DNA of 40,846 nt from an uncultured Nostocoides sp. (GCA_937907685.1 CALCXF010000118.1:1-40846); one strand, 5' to 3'. Positions 25,267-32,145 are shown, numbered from the stretch's first letter. Translations and numbers: made by a program. The notes: generated by a model from the letters alone, not told the origin.

Positions 25267-25806
25267 ATGCCGTCCTACGTCGCCTTCCTCCGGGCCGTCA
25301 ACGTGAGCGGACGGTTCGTGAAGATGGCTGAGCTGCGGGCGGCGCTCGAGGCGGCCGGCTTCACCGAGGTCGCGACGTACATCCAGTCGGGAAACGTGTT
25401 CCTGCGCACCCCGCTCCGGTCGGCCAGAGCGGTATCGGTGGAGCTCTCCCGCGTCCTGGGCCAGTGGGCCGGTTTCGACGTGCGGGCCATCGTGCGCACC
25501 CCGACAGAGCTGCGTTCGGCCGTCGAGGCGGTCGACGGCGTCCCGCCCCTGCTGGAGGCCGGGGCGAAGCGCTATGTCGCGCTCGCGGACGCCGAGGTCC
25601 CGGCCGACGCCGCGGCCGAGCTCGACGCCTGGGACCGGCCGGGGGAGCGCGCCCGCGCCCTCGGCTCCCACGTGCTCGCCGAGCTCACCATCCCCTTCCA
25701 CCGGAGCTCCCTGACCAACGCCCGGATCGAACGGATCACGGGCCGGACCACGACCTGGCGCGACCTCACCGTCGTCCGCGCGCTCGACGAGAGATGGGGC
25801 GCCTGA
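25267..25806 (+). CDS. DUF1697 family protein
   Basis: A 179-residue protein with the family start SYVAFLRAVNVSG, then MAELRAALEAAGFTEVATYI and QSGNVFL (about residues 20-48) and the C-terminal RSSLTNARIER with TTTWRDLTVV. The function is unknown; members are soluble and single-domain. ATG 25267 sits seven bases after a CAGGAT hexamer (25254-25259), suggesting a leaderless mRNA; ATG 25258 is in frame but overlaps that hexamer. The stop overlaps the OsmC start in a TGATG junction. Confidence 0.85.
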   Translation: MPSYVAFLRAVNVSGRFVKMAELRAALEAAGFTEVATYIQSGNVFLRTPLRSARAVSVELSRVLGQWAGFDVRAIVRTPTELRSAVEAVDGVPPLLEAGAKRYVALADAEVPADAAAELDAWDRPGERARALGSHVLAELTIPFHRSSLTNARIERITGRTTTWRDLTVVRALDERWGA

Positions 25807-26255
25807 TGGCTCCGCAGACCGAGACCGGCGGCACGGGCCTCGGCCACCGCAGCGTGACGATGACCCGAACGCACAAGGGCACCTACCTCGTGACCAACGT
25901 CAGGGGCGGAGTGATGAGCGTGGGCGGGGGAGGCGAGTCGGCAGACTTCACCCCGGTCGAGCTGTTCCTCACGGCGATGGCGGCGTGCAGTGCGACGGAC
26001 GTCGACTTCATCACGAGTCGGATCGCCGAGCCGGTGCAGTTCGACGTGACGTCGGAGGGGGAGAAGGTGCGCGACGGCGCCGAGAACCACCTCACCGACA
26101 TCGAGGTGACGTTTCGGGTCCGCTTTCCGGAGGGCCAGGCCGGCGACCGGGCGCGTGAGCGGCTCCCACGGGCGATCGAGCAGACCCGGGACCGGCTGTG
26201 CACGGTGTCCCGCACCGTCCAGCGAGGTGCGCCCATCGACATGCACGAGGCCTGA
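25806..26255 (+). CDS. OsmC/Ohr family peroxiredoxin-like protein
   Basis: A 149-residue OsmC-type protein, a family that reduces organic hydroperoxides with two cysteines. The first Cys is in MAACSATDVDFI (about residue 59) and the second in DRLCTVSRTV (about 137), both at the expected positions. The central beta segment (FDVTSEGEKV, LTDIEVTFRVRF) is typical. Translation is probably coupled to the DUF1697 gene by the TGATG overlap. The physiological oxidant is unknown. Confidence 0.88.
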   Translation: MAPQTETGGTGLGHRSVTMTRTHKGTYLVTNVRGGVMSVGGGGESADFTPVELFLTAMAACSATDVDFITSRIAEPVQFDVTSEGEKVRDGAENHLTDIEVTFRVRFPEGQAGDRARERLPRAIEQTRDRLCTVSRTVQRGAPIDMHEA

Positions 26256-26309
26256 CCGGCGTCTCGGGCGGCTGCACGCCCTGCCCGGCGAGTGGAAGGA
26301 GTGACCGCC

Positions 26310-27155
26310 ATGGAGCCCGACCCCGCGAGCGCGGCCGTCAAGACCTACAACTACCTCCGCATCGCCCTCGCCGCCCTCGTCCTGCTGCTCTTCGTGTCCG
26401 TGGCCCTGGAGGTACAGGCGGCGGGCTGCCTCCAGCCCTCGATCAGCGCGTACTTCCACACCCCGGTCGGGCCCGTGCTCGTCGGTGTCCTCGTCGCGAT
26501 GGGTGTCTCCCTCATCGCACTCAAGGGAAACACCGACGCGGAGGACGTGCTGATGAACTTCGCTGGCATGCTCGCCCCCGGCGTGGCGTTCATCCCGACC
26601 CAGGATGCCGGGACCTGTCGCTCGGCACCCCTCGCCAGCTCCGACATCCCCAGCACCGTGGCGAACGCCCTGCCGGCACTCTTCGTGACCGGTGCCGTGG
26701 TCGGCCTGGTCGCGCTCTTCATCGCCCGCCGCGAAGGGGCACTCTCCGCCATGAGCGCGTGGACGCGAGGTGGGCTCCTGCTGACGGTGCTGGTGCTCGG
26801 TGCCGGCGTCGTCTGGTTCGTCGTCGACCGCGAGAGCTTCCTGCGCCGCGGCCATGGCGCTGCCGCCGTGCCGATGTTCCTCGCCATCGTGGCGGTCGTG
26901 TGGTTCAACGCCCGGGATGTGCAGCAGTCGATCCGGCAGGAGACCCTGCCGCCCCAACGGAACCGGTACGTGGCGGTCTACCGGCTGATCGCGATCGGCA
27001 TGTTCACCACCCTTTCCGCCACGGTGGTGATCAACCTCGCGACCGGCTCGACATCGCTGGTGTTCTGGGTGGAGGTCGTCCTCATCGTGCTCTTCGCCCT
27101 GTTCTGGGTGGTGCAGACGGTCGAGCTGTGGAACCGGGGCCTCCGGCGCCCCTGA
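26310..27155 (+). CDS. Uncharacterised seven-helix membrane protein
   Basis: A 281-residue protein with seven hydrophobic helices, near residues 16-36, 53-71, 115-137, 153-172, 181-200, 222-241 and 246-270. Between the first two helices is a Ser-Ile-Ser-Ala-Tyr-Phe-His-Thr-Pro segment, followed by LVGVLVAMGVSLIALKGNTD. I have seen this pattern only in unannotated actinobacterial membrane proteins, and no catalytic motif is evident. The Cys residues in AGCLQPS and AGTCRSA are on predicted outer loops and could form a disulfide. ATG 26310 has GGAAGGAG nine bases upstream. Function unknown. Confidence 0.75.
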   Translation: MEPDPASAAVKTYNYLRIALAALVLLLFVSVALEVQAAGCLQPSISAYFHTPVGPVLVGVLVAMGVSLIALKGNTDAEDVLMNFAGMLAPGVAFIPTQDAGTCRSAPLASSDIPSTVANALPALFVTGAVVGLVALFIARREGALSAMSAWTRGGLLLTVLVLGAGVVWFVVDRESFLRRGHGAAAVPMFLAIVAVVWFNARDVQQSIRQETLPPQRNRYVAVYRLIAIGMFTTLSATVVINLATGSTSLVFWVEVVLIVLFALFWVVQTVELWNRGLRRP

Positions 27156-27175
27156 GCCACGTGGTCTGCGCCCCC

Positions 27176-27181
27176 TATCGT
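27176..27181 (+). promoter_or_regulatory. Candidate -10 hexamer (TATCGT), leaderless
   Basis: TATCGT ends six bases before ATG 27188 of the YciO-like gene, within the 32-base gap after the seven-helix membrane protein. Confidence 0.45.
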
Positions 27182-27187
27182 GTGGCC

Positions 27188-27808
27188 ATGGCCCGCTACC
27201 TCGACGTGCACCCGGTGGACCCGCAGCCCCGAGCGATCGCCCAGGCCGTCGCCGTGCTGCGCGACGGGGGGCTGATCGCCTACCCGACGGACTCCGGGTA
27301 CGCCCTCGGCGCGATGGTGGGCAACCAGGCCGGGAAGGACCGGATCCAGGAGATCCGCAGGCTCGACGACCGGCACCACTACACGCTCGTCTGCCGTGAC
27401 TTCGCGCAGCTGGGTCAGCTCGTCCACGTCGACAACTCCGTCTTCCGCGCGGTCAAGGCGTCGACGCCGGGTCCGTTCACGTTCATCCTGCCGGCGACCC
27501 ATGAGGTTCCACGGCGCCTCCAGCACCCGAAGAAGCGCACGGTCGGCGTGCGGATTCCCGAGCACCCCGTCGTGCGCGCCCTGCTCGCCGAGCTCGGTGA
27601 ACCGTTGCTCTCCTCGACGCTCATCATGCCCGGGGAGAGCGACCCGATGAGCGACGGCTGGACGGTCAAGGAGGCCCTCGACCACCTCGTCGATCTCGTG
27701 CTCGACTCCGGCGAGTGCGGCACCGAGCCGACGACGGTCGTCGACTTCTCGGGCGGCACGGCGGAGGTCGTGCGGGTGGGCGCCGGCAACGCCTCCCGGT
27801 TCGCCTGA
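27188..27808 (+). CDS. Sua5/YciO/YrdC family protein (YciO-like)
   Basis: A 206-residue YrdC-fold protein. Visible: LRDGGLIAYPTDSGYALG (about residues 29-46), the Arg-rich RRLDDRHHYTLVCRDF, TPGPFTFILPATHEVPRRLQ (about 95-114), and VGVRIPEHPVVRALLAELGEPLLSSTL (about 121-147), split here only by my spacing of the description. The fold binds ATP, threonine and carbonate in TsaC/Sua5, the t6A tRNA modification enzyme, but the sequence is closest to the YciO subgroup, whose activity is weaker. A second, true TsaC may exist elsewhere in the genome. It converges with the DUF1028 gene. Confidence 0.85.
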   Translation: MARYLDVHPVDPQPRAIAQAVAVLRDGGLIAYPTDSGYALGAMVGNQAGKDRIQEIRRLDDRHHYTLVCRDFAQLGQLVHVDNSVFRAVKASTPGPFTFILPATHEVPRRLQHPKKRTVGVRIPEHPVVRALLAELGEPLLSSTLIMPGESDPMSDGWTVKEALDHLVDLVLDSGECGTEPTTVVDFSGGTAEVVRVGAGNASRFA

Positions 27809-27810
27809 CG

Positions 27811-28653
27811 TCAGTCGGGAAGCCGGAGGCGGGCAGCCGCCGTCCGCAGCTCCTCGAGCACGCGGCCGTCGATCCCCCCGGGCGAGCGTCGGTTCTCGAG
27901 GTTCGTCTCGGACATCCACGACTCCAGGGCCAAAGCGACGTCCGGACCGCCGTGCCCGAGGGCCTCGAGATGACCAGCCACCTCGACCAGCAGGTCTCCC
28001 TCGAGCGGAACGACGCCCTCGGCCTCGCCGAAGTACAGGGTCGCCAGGCGGTGGATGCGGGCCAGCTCGTGCGGGGCATCAGGGTGGTCGTCGACGCGCA
28101 GGTCGGCGAGGACGCCGCCGTGGTCGTAGCCGGCTCCCGGCGCCCGGACGAGGAGGGCCGCGCTCTGGCGTCCGCGCGCGTCGCCACCGGCGGCGTCGCC
28201 GGCGAGGAGCGCAGCCACGAGTCGGTGGTCGAGACGCTGCGCTGCGGAATCGAGCCAGGCCCGCTCCATCGCCGCCACCACCTCGGGGCCGGTGAGGATG
28301 TTGCCCTGGATCGCGTATGCCGTGTTCCCGTCCCCGGCAGCCACCCCACCGGCATACGCCAGGCAGTCGGCACCCGTGAAGGTGGCCGCCCCACCGGAGC
28401 CCACCGCGCCGACCTGGCGCACGGCCCGCCCGTCGTCGGCGCTCACGGCCGCGTCGAGCGCGGCGGTGACATCGCTGCCGGCCTCCAGGGCACCGAGCAC
28501 CTCGTCGACGTAGGCGATGCGTGCCAGCGACTGCGTCGCCACGGCGCCGACGCCGAGCCGGACGGCGGGCACGATGGAGCCGACGGCCAGGAACCGGCTC
28601 GCTACCGCGACGCCCCAGGCGTCGCCGTCGCGAGCGGCGATGGAGAAGGTCAT
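27811..28653 (-). CDS. DUF1028 family Ntn-hydrolase-like protein
   Basis: A 280-residue protein. The DUF1028 domain covers about residues 1-200: MTFSIAARDGDAWGVAVASR, GVGAVATQSLARIAYVDE, YAIQGNILTGPEVVAAMERA and GGVLADLRVDDHPDAPHELARI. The fold belongs to Ntn hydrolases, but the catalytic role of the exposed residue is unproven. The C-terminal 60 residues (ALALESWMSETNLENR) form a helical extension. The ATG at 28653 follows a TACGCT hexamer by six bases, suggesting a leaderless mRNA. Confidence 0.85.
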   Translation of the reverse strand: MTFSIAARDGDAWGVAVASRFLAVGSIVPAVRLGVGAVATQSLARIAYVDEVLGALEAGSDVTAALDAAVSADDGRAVRQVGAVGSGGAATFTGADCLAYAGGVAAGDGNTAYAIQGNILTGPEVVAAMERAWLDSAAQRLDHRLVAALLAGDAAGGDARGRQSAALLVRAPGAGYDHGGVLADLRVDDHPDAPHELARIHRLATLYFGEAEGVVPLEGDLLVEVAGHLEALGHGGPDVALALESWMSETNLENRRSPGGIDGRVLEELRTAAARLRLPD

Positions 28654-28991
28654 GGGCGCAGCGTATGGCGGCCGGATCGCCGGCGCTCGAGCAGGACGGT
28701 GGACTCGAGATGGGCGGCGTGCGGAGATGTGTCGAAGAGAGGGCCGCGAATCGCTCGGACGGACAGCATCGATGCGAGGCCGTGGACCTCAGACGACCCC
28801 ACGAATTCGCCTGTGTTGCAGCACTACTTGCGGGTCTTGGCGATTCGCGTTGCCTGGACGGCGTACTCCGACATCTCCGCGGCGAACGACACGTCGACCG
28901 CGGCCACTAGATGCAGGGCGCAACTTCCACGCCGCTGAAGAGGTCCCACCCATCGGTGGGGGAGAGGCCGTCGGCCCAGGACGTCCGGCCC
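28654..28991. other. Gene-free interval between DUF1028 and the arsR-YCII operon
   Basis: 338 bases with no supported gene. The left end holds TACGCT on the minus strand (28660-28665), the likely DUF1028 -10. The stretch about 28800-28900 is visibly less GC-rich than the surroundings (for example GAATTC and TTGCAGCACTACTTGCGG) and may be gene debris, but I cannot name a source. At 28948-28963 CCCACC and GGTGGG form a 6-bp hairpin downstream of the YCII stop, a candidate terminator for that operon. Confidence 0.5.
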
Positions 28992-29282
28992 TTACATCCT
29001 GGCGAGCTCGTGGACGACGACGCTGGTGACCATGGGGTTCGTCCGGGCCAGTGCAACGGCGTCGTCGAGGCTCGCGGCGTCGACGATCGAGTAGCCGGTG
29101 AACGAGTCGAGACCCAGAGGAAGATCCGTCGACCCGTCGCGGGTGACCTCCACACCGGCGGTCATGGGGTGGCCGCTGTCGACCATGCGGTCACCGACGT
29201 CGTCGAACCACGTCATCCACGCCTTCCCGATCTCCGGTGTCGGCGGGACGAAGCCCTTGTAGAGGAACAGGAAGCTGCTCAT
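28992..29282 (-). CDS. YCII-related domain protein
   Basis: A 96-residue protein of the YCII/DGPF fold (ferredoxin-like dimer). It starts SSFLFLYKGFVPPTPEIG, then WMTWFDDVGDRMVDSG, and ends YSIVDAASLDDAVALARTNP with a terminal VVHELARM, typical of this family. ATG 29282 overlaps the ArsR stop (ATGA), so it is the second gene of a two-gene operon under the ArsR-type regulator. Family members are often paired with ArsR or SRPBCC proteins; no reaction can be assigned. Confidence 0.85.
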   Translation of the reverse strand: MSSFLFLYKGFVPPTPEIGKAWMTWFDDVGDRMVDSGHPMTAGVEVTRDGSTDLPLGLDSFTGYSIVDAASLDDAVALARTNPMVTSVVVHELARM

Positions 29283-29671
29283 GGATCCATGCCCTTCCGG
29301 CCGGCGTCGCCGGCCTCTTCTGCGGCACGCCGGGCGGCGGCCAGGTGGTTGTCGAGGGTCTCTGCGTCGGTTCCCCACCACGGCGCGAACTGGTCCGTCC
29401 ACGCCTGGAGCCGGCGCAGCGAGGACCGCTCCAGGGCGAGAAGGTTGACTCGCCCCTTCTTCGTCCGCCGGACCAGGTGGGCGTGCTCCAGCACCCGAAC
29501 ATGCCGGTGGATCGCCGGCAGCGTCAGCCCCACCCGGGCGGCGAGCTGCGTGATCGACGCCGGGTGGAGGGCGAGCAGGAGGACGACGTCCCGGCGGTGG
29601 CGGTTCGCCAGCGCGGTGAAGACGTCGTCGAGGTCCCCGAGGTCGATGGGGGAGTCGCTCTGATAGTTCAC
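29279..29671 (-). CDS. ArsR-family helix-turn-helix repressor
   Basis: A 130-residue winged helix-turn-helix protein. The DNA-binding core is DDVFTALANRHRRDVVLLLA, ITQLAARVGLTLPAIHRHVRVL (helix-turn-helix) and AHLVRRTKKGRVNLLALE (wing). No metal-binding cysteines are seen, so it is not a classical arsenic sensor. The start matters: the frame runs upstream to a TTG at 29710, but that TTG is inside the -35 hexamer. GTG 29671, lying within the operator, is the first usable start and gives a nearly leaderless mRNA. It is cotranscribed with the YCII gene and is probably autorepressed. Confidence 0.85.
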   Translation of the reverse strand: MNYQSDSPIDLGDLDDVFTALANRHRRDVVLLLALHPASITQLAARVGLTLPAIHRHVRVLEHAHLVRRTKKGRVNLLALERSSLRRLQAWTDQFAPWWGTDAETLDNHLAAARRAAEEAGDAGRKGMDP

Positions 29672-29710
29672 AACATTGTTAACTATAGCGGGCACCGAAG
29701 GATCGGACAA
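29663..29710 (-). promoter_or_regulatory. arsR promoter TTGTCC-17-TATAGT with 24-bp palindromic operator
   Basis: On the minus strand -35 is TTGTCC (29705-29710), spacer is 17 bases, and -10 is TATAGT (29682-29687). Overlapping the -10 and the start codon, bases 29663-29686 form a 24-bp palindrome with outer arms ATAGTT and AACTAT and inner ACAA/TTGT; 20 of 24 positions are symmetric. A repressor bound there would block both transcription start and the first codon. Confidence 0.75.
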
Positions 29711-29892
29711 GGCGCGACGTCAACGTGGCTGTCCGCGACCGGCCGGGACGTCGACACCGCCAGGCCACCAGACGCTCTGAGCTCGACCCGGTGAGGCGGG
29801 CGGACATGTGCGGGGGACGGCCGTCTGTCGTGTGTCGAGGACCGGAGGGGGAGTGGGGAGGTCGCTGGAGCGTCCGGCAGCACCTGACCCAA

Positions 29893-29920
29893 GACTGACA
29901 TAATGTGGATTATCGGCGTA
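29893..29920 (-). other. dif: dif site: XerCD chromosome-dimer resolution site
   Basis: The minus strand matches the actinobacterial dif consensus as I know it. The XerC-side arm ends CCGATAAT, the six-base centre is TCCACA, and the XerD-side arm starts TTATGTCA, in the required 11-6-11 layout (29910-29920, 29904-29909 and 29893-29903). The long shared core runs from the CCGATAAT start through the TTATGTCA end, with the two variable consensus positions being CC here. Only outer positions of the arms differ. It is intergenic and no xer gene is adjacent, which is usual for dif. It marks the replication terminus. Confidence 0.85.
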
Positions 29921-30040
29921 ATCCTCCACGCCCGAGCAAGTCCGTTTAGTGGTGCCCGAAGGGTCTCCGTAGTGCCCACCGGCGTGCCACCGCACCGATC
30001 CGTCGCTCCCTCCGCGAGTCACTTTGGCACGCCGTCGATG

Positions 30041-30072
30041 ACCGGCCGTCGGCCGCTGAACCGACGGCCGGT
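30041..30072. terminator. Strong hairpin, 12-bp perfect stem, near dif
   Basis: ACCGGCCGTCGG (30041-30052) and CCGACGGCCGGT (30061-30072) pair perfectly around the 8-base loop CCGCTGAA. No T tract follows. No gene ends next to it, so it may insulate the dif region, be part of a small RNA, or be a protein-binding palindrome. Terminator is only the default label. Confidence 0.5.
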
Positions 30073-30198
30073 TCACATGGTCCACAATTGCCGTTCGTCG
30101 TGGGAACGCCCGGCGTCGCCGAGACGCTGAGCCCGTGACGGCGCGCCGGCAACCGGTGCGTGTCCTGGCAGGAACAGTCCGCAGTGAGGAGCACGTCG

Positions 30199-30858
30199 GT
30201 GAGCAAGTCGTCCAGGGTCCAGGGTGGTGGCCGCGCTGGCCGGGCCAAGCTGGATGAGCTGCGCCAGGCTCAGCAGGCCAAGGAACGCCGTTCCCGCCTC
30301 ATCCTCATCGCGTCCGTGGCGGCGGTCATCCTCCTCATCGCCGGCATCGTCGGCGTCACCATCTGGCGGGACGTGGCGAACCGTCCGTCTCTCGACGCGG
30401 TCCAGACGTTCGAGGTGACCCGGGAGCACACGACCGCGCCGGTGACCTACGCGCAGAGCCCGCCGGTGGGCGGGGACCACTACCCGACATGGCTCAACTG
30501 CGGCGTCTACACCGCGCCGGTACCGGACCAGCTTGCCGTCCACTCGCTCGAGCACGGCGCCGTCTGGGTGACCTACCGTCCGGACCTGCCTGCCGACCAG
30601 GTCCAGGCCCTCGAGGAGACCCTCCCCGACACCTACATCGTCCTCTCGCCGCGGGACGGGCTCGCGTCGCCGGTCGTCGCCAGCGCGTGGGGCGTCCAGC
30701 TCCAGCTGACCGGCGCCACGGACCGGCGCCTCCCCGAGTTCGTCAAGACCTACCGGCAGGGCCAGCAGACGCCCGAGCCCGGTGGGGCCTGCACCGGTGG
30801 CAGCGACGGGACGACACCCCCGCCGTCTCCTGCACCGACGGCCACTCCGAGCTCGTGA
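30199..30858 (+). CDS. DUF3105 membrane-anchored protein
   Basis: A 219-residue protein with a basic, Arg/Lys-rich N-terminus, one hydrophobic helix (about residues 34-55, LILIASVAAVILLIAGIVG) and an exported DUF3105 domain: PPVGGDHYPTWLNCGVY (about 87-103) and VHSLEHGAVWVTYRPDLP (about 113-130). The conserved His and Cys could bind a metal. The tail is Thr/Pro-rich. GTG 30199 has GAGGAG eight bases upstream. It overlaps the DUF305 start (GTGA), so the two are translated together. Function unknown; a copper or other metal role is inferred from the DUF305 partner. Confidence 0.85.
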   Translation: MSKSSRVQGGGRAGRAKLDELRQAQQAKERRSRLILIASVAAVILLIAGIVGVTIWRDVANRPSLDAVQTFEVTREHTTAPVTYAQSPPVGGDHYPTWLNCGVYTAPVPDQLAVHSLEHGAVWVTYRPDLPADQVQALEETLPDTYIVLSPRDGLASPVVASAWGVQLQLTGATDRRLPEFVKTYRQGQQTPEPGGACTGGSDGTTPPPSPAPTATPSS

Positions 30859-31553
30859 GCCCGCGCGTCGCCCACGATCGCGCCGGGGAGGTTCCAGTCC
30901 CCGCAGCCGTCGAGGGGACGTCGGACGGCGCGGACACCGGGCCTGCCGGCCGTCCCCGGTGGGTGCGTGGCGCGGTCCTCGTCCTCGCCGGTCTTCTCCT
31001 CGGCGTCGCGGGGACCATCGCCGTCATGGCGACCCGGTCCTCGGCGCCGCCGGACTGGGGTGCCGATGCAGGGTTCGCCCGGGACATGCAGACCCATCAC
31101 GCGCAGGCCGTGGAGATGGCCCTGCTCGTGCGTGACCGTTCGCAGGACGAGGAGCTGCGCACGGTCGCCTACGACATCGCGACCAGCCAGCAGCAGCAGG
31201 CGGGACAGATGTACGGCTGGCTCGTCCAGTGGGGCCTCCCCCAGACCGGGAGCCGCCCGCCGATGAGCTGGGTCGGCGCCGAGCACGGGGAGGCGCACGC
31301 GGGAGCAGACGGCGCGATGCCCGGTATGGCCACCCCCGAACAGCTCGACGAGCTGCGGGCCGCGGACGGCGTCGCTGCGGAGCGCCTCTTCCTCCGCCTG
31401 ATGATCGCCCACCACGAGGGCGGCGTGACGATGGCTGAGGCCGCCGTCGCCCAGGCCCGTACGGAGGAGGTCCGCACCTTGGCGGCGGCGATCGCCGCCG
31501 CCCAGTCCTCGGAGATCCAGGTGCTCCAGCGGATGCTCGACGACCGTTCGTGA
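30855..31553 (+). CDS. DUF305 family membrane-anchored protein
   Basis: A 232-residue protein with one hydrophobic helix (about residues 38-58, GAVLVLAGLLLGVAGTIAVM) and an exported four-helix DUF305 domain containing the paired His motifs MQTHHAQAVEMA (about 77-88) and MIAHHEGGVTMA (about 183-194). A Met/His-containing loop lies between. The family includes the cyanobacterial copper-binding CopM, so a periplasmic-side metal role is plausible. GTG 30855 overlaps the DUF3105 stop. The two share architecture and are presumably partners. Confidence 0.87.
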   Translation: MSPRVAHDRAGEVPVPAAVEGTSDGADTGPAGRPRWVRGAVLVLAGLLLGVAGTIAVMATRSSAPPDWGADAGFARDMQTHHAQAVEMALLVRDRSQDEELRTVAYDIATSQQQQAGQMYGWLVQWGLPQTGSRPPMSWVGAEHGEAHAGADGAMPGMATPEQLDELRAADGVAAERLFLRLMIAHHEGGVTMAEAAVAQARTEEVRTLAAAIAAAQSSEIQVLQRMLDDRS

Positions 31554-31563
31554 GCCACGGCCC

Positions 31564-31592
31564 GTGACCAGCGGCTCGTGACCAGCGGCATC
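31564..31592 (+). repeat. Short tandem repeat of GTGACCAGCGGC between convergent genes
   Basis: The 12-mer GTGACCAGCGGC occurs twice in direct tandem-like arrangement just after the DUF305 stop, in the 77-base gap before the SSB-like gene. Significance unknown. Confidence 0.5.
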
Positions 31593-31630
31593 TCCCGTCG
31601 GGTGAAAGCCACCCCATCCGAGCGCGCCGC

Positions 31631-31960
31631 TCAGCCGGCGGGCGCAGCATGGCGGCGCAGGAGTCGGGCCTCGACCTCGTAGCGGCTGGCCACCCCGGCT
31701 CCGGTGCGGAAGAACCGGCGACGCAGGGCACCCTCGACCTCGACGTGGTCGTCGACGGCGAGCCGGGCAGCGCCTCGCCGAGCGGCCGAGGTCCAGCAGG
31801 CCACGTCGATGGTGTCCACCGTCGTGCGTTCCTGACCCCGTCGGGCCGTTCGCGGGACGACGACGCGCACGGTGTGGACGGTGTCCCCGCTCGCCAGCAC
31901 CCGAGGCTTCCCGACCGACGTCACCCGACCCACCAGGTGCACGGAGTTGACATAATCCAT
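31631..31960 (-). CDS. Short SSB-like single-stranded DNA-binding protein
   Basis: A 109-residue OB-fold protein. The N-terminus MDYVNSVHLVGRVTS and the segment VRVVVPRTARRGQERTTVDTIDV, then VDDHVEVEGALRRRFF, match the SSB core. It lacks the flexible linker and acidic DDDIPF-type tail of the essential SSB, so it is more likely an accessory paralogue, like the shorter second SSBs of Streptomyces that act in natural or stress conditions. ATG 31960 has GGAGGAG five bases upstream; 17 in-frame residues further upstream add nothing. It stands alone, convergent with DUF305 and divergent from the M15 peptidase. Confidence 0.82.
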   Translation of the reverse strand: MDYVNSVHLVGRVTSVGKPRVLASGDTVHTVRVVVPRTARRGQERTTVDTIDVACWTSAARRGAARLAVDDHVEVEGALRRRFFRTGAGVASRYEVEARLLRRHAAPAG

Positions 31961-32087
31961 GACCACTCCTCCTGCGGGGTCCGTCGTCCCCGCGGCGCCA
32001 CCGTGCGCCATCCACAGGCGGACCGGGGGCGCCAGCAGCTCACTGTGGACGACGAGTGACGTCGCTCACGCCTGTGGACGGGCGGTG

Positions 32088-32145
32088 GCCGATCGGCTGG
32101 TTTTTCACCCGGAAGGTTCACCATCGGCCGATCTGCGCATATCGT
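32088..32145 (+). promoter_or_regulatory. Promoter TTCACC-17-TATCGT with two 10-bp palindromes
   Basis: TTCACC (32117-32122) and TATCGT (32140-32145) are 17 bases apart. A perfect palindrome GCCGATCGGC (32088-32097) lies upstream and another, ATCGGCCGAT (32123-32132), fills the spacer. Both contain CGGC/GCCG and CGAT elements, so they could be related operator half-sites for the M15 peptidase gene. Confidence 0.55.

Larger units (their letters stand above)
29711..30198. other. 488-base intergenic region at the putative terminus
   Basis: No gene is supported here. It lies between the divergent arsR (-) and DUF3105 (+) genes and holds the dif-like site (29893-29920) and a 12-bp-stem hairpin (30041-30072). 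The DUF3105 ribosome site GAGGAG is at 30185-30190. I see no convincing promoter for DUF3105; CACAAT near 30083 is a weak -10 candidate. Confidence 0.6.

Noticed and set aside
29672-29710. An earlier TTG start for arsR at 29710
   Set aside because: That TTG is part of the -35 hexamer, so it cannot be in the mRNA made from this promoter.
30171-30197. GGAAC-18-CGTC, resembling an ECF promoter for DUF3105
   Set aside because: The transcription start would fall at or after GTG 30199, so the good ribosome site at 30185-30190 would not be transcribed.
31938-31960. A second TTATGTCAA element at the start of the SSB-like gene, similar to the XerD arm of dif
   Set aside because: Only the XerD-like half matches. 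There is no CCGATAAT-type XerC arm at the right distance, and it lies in coding sequence. It is probably chance.
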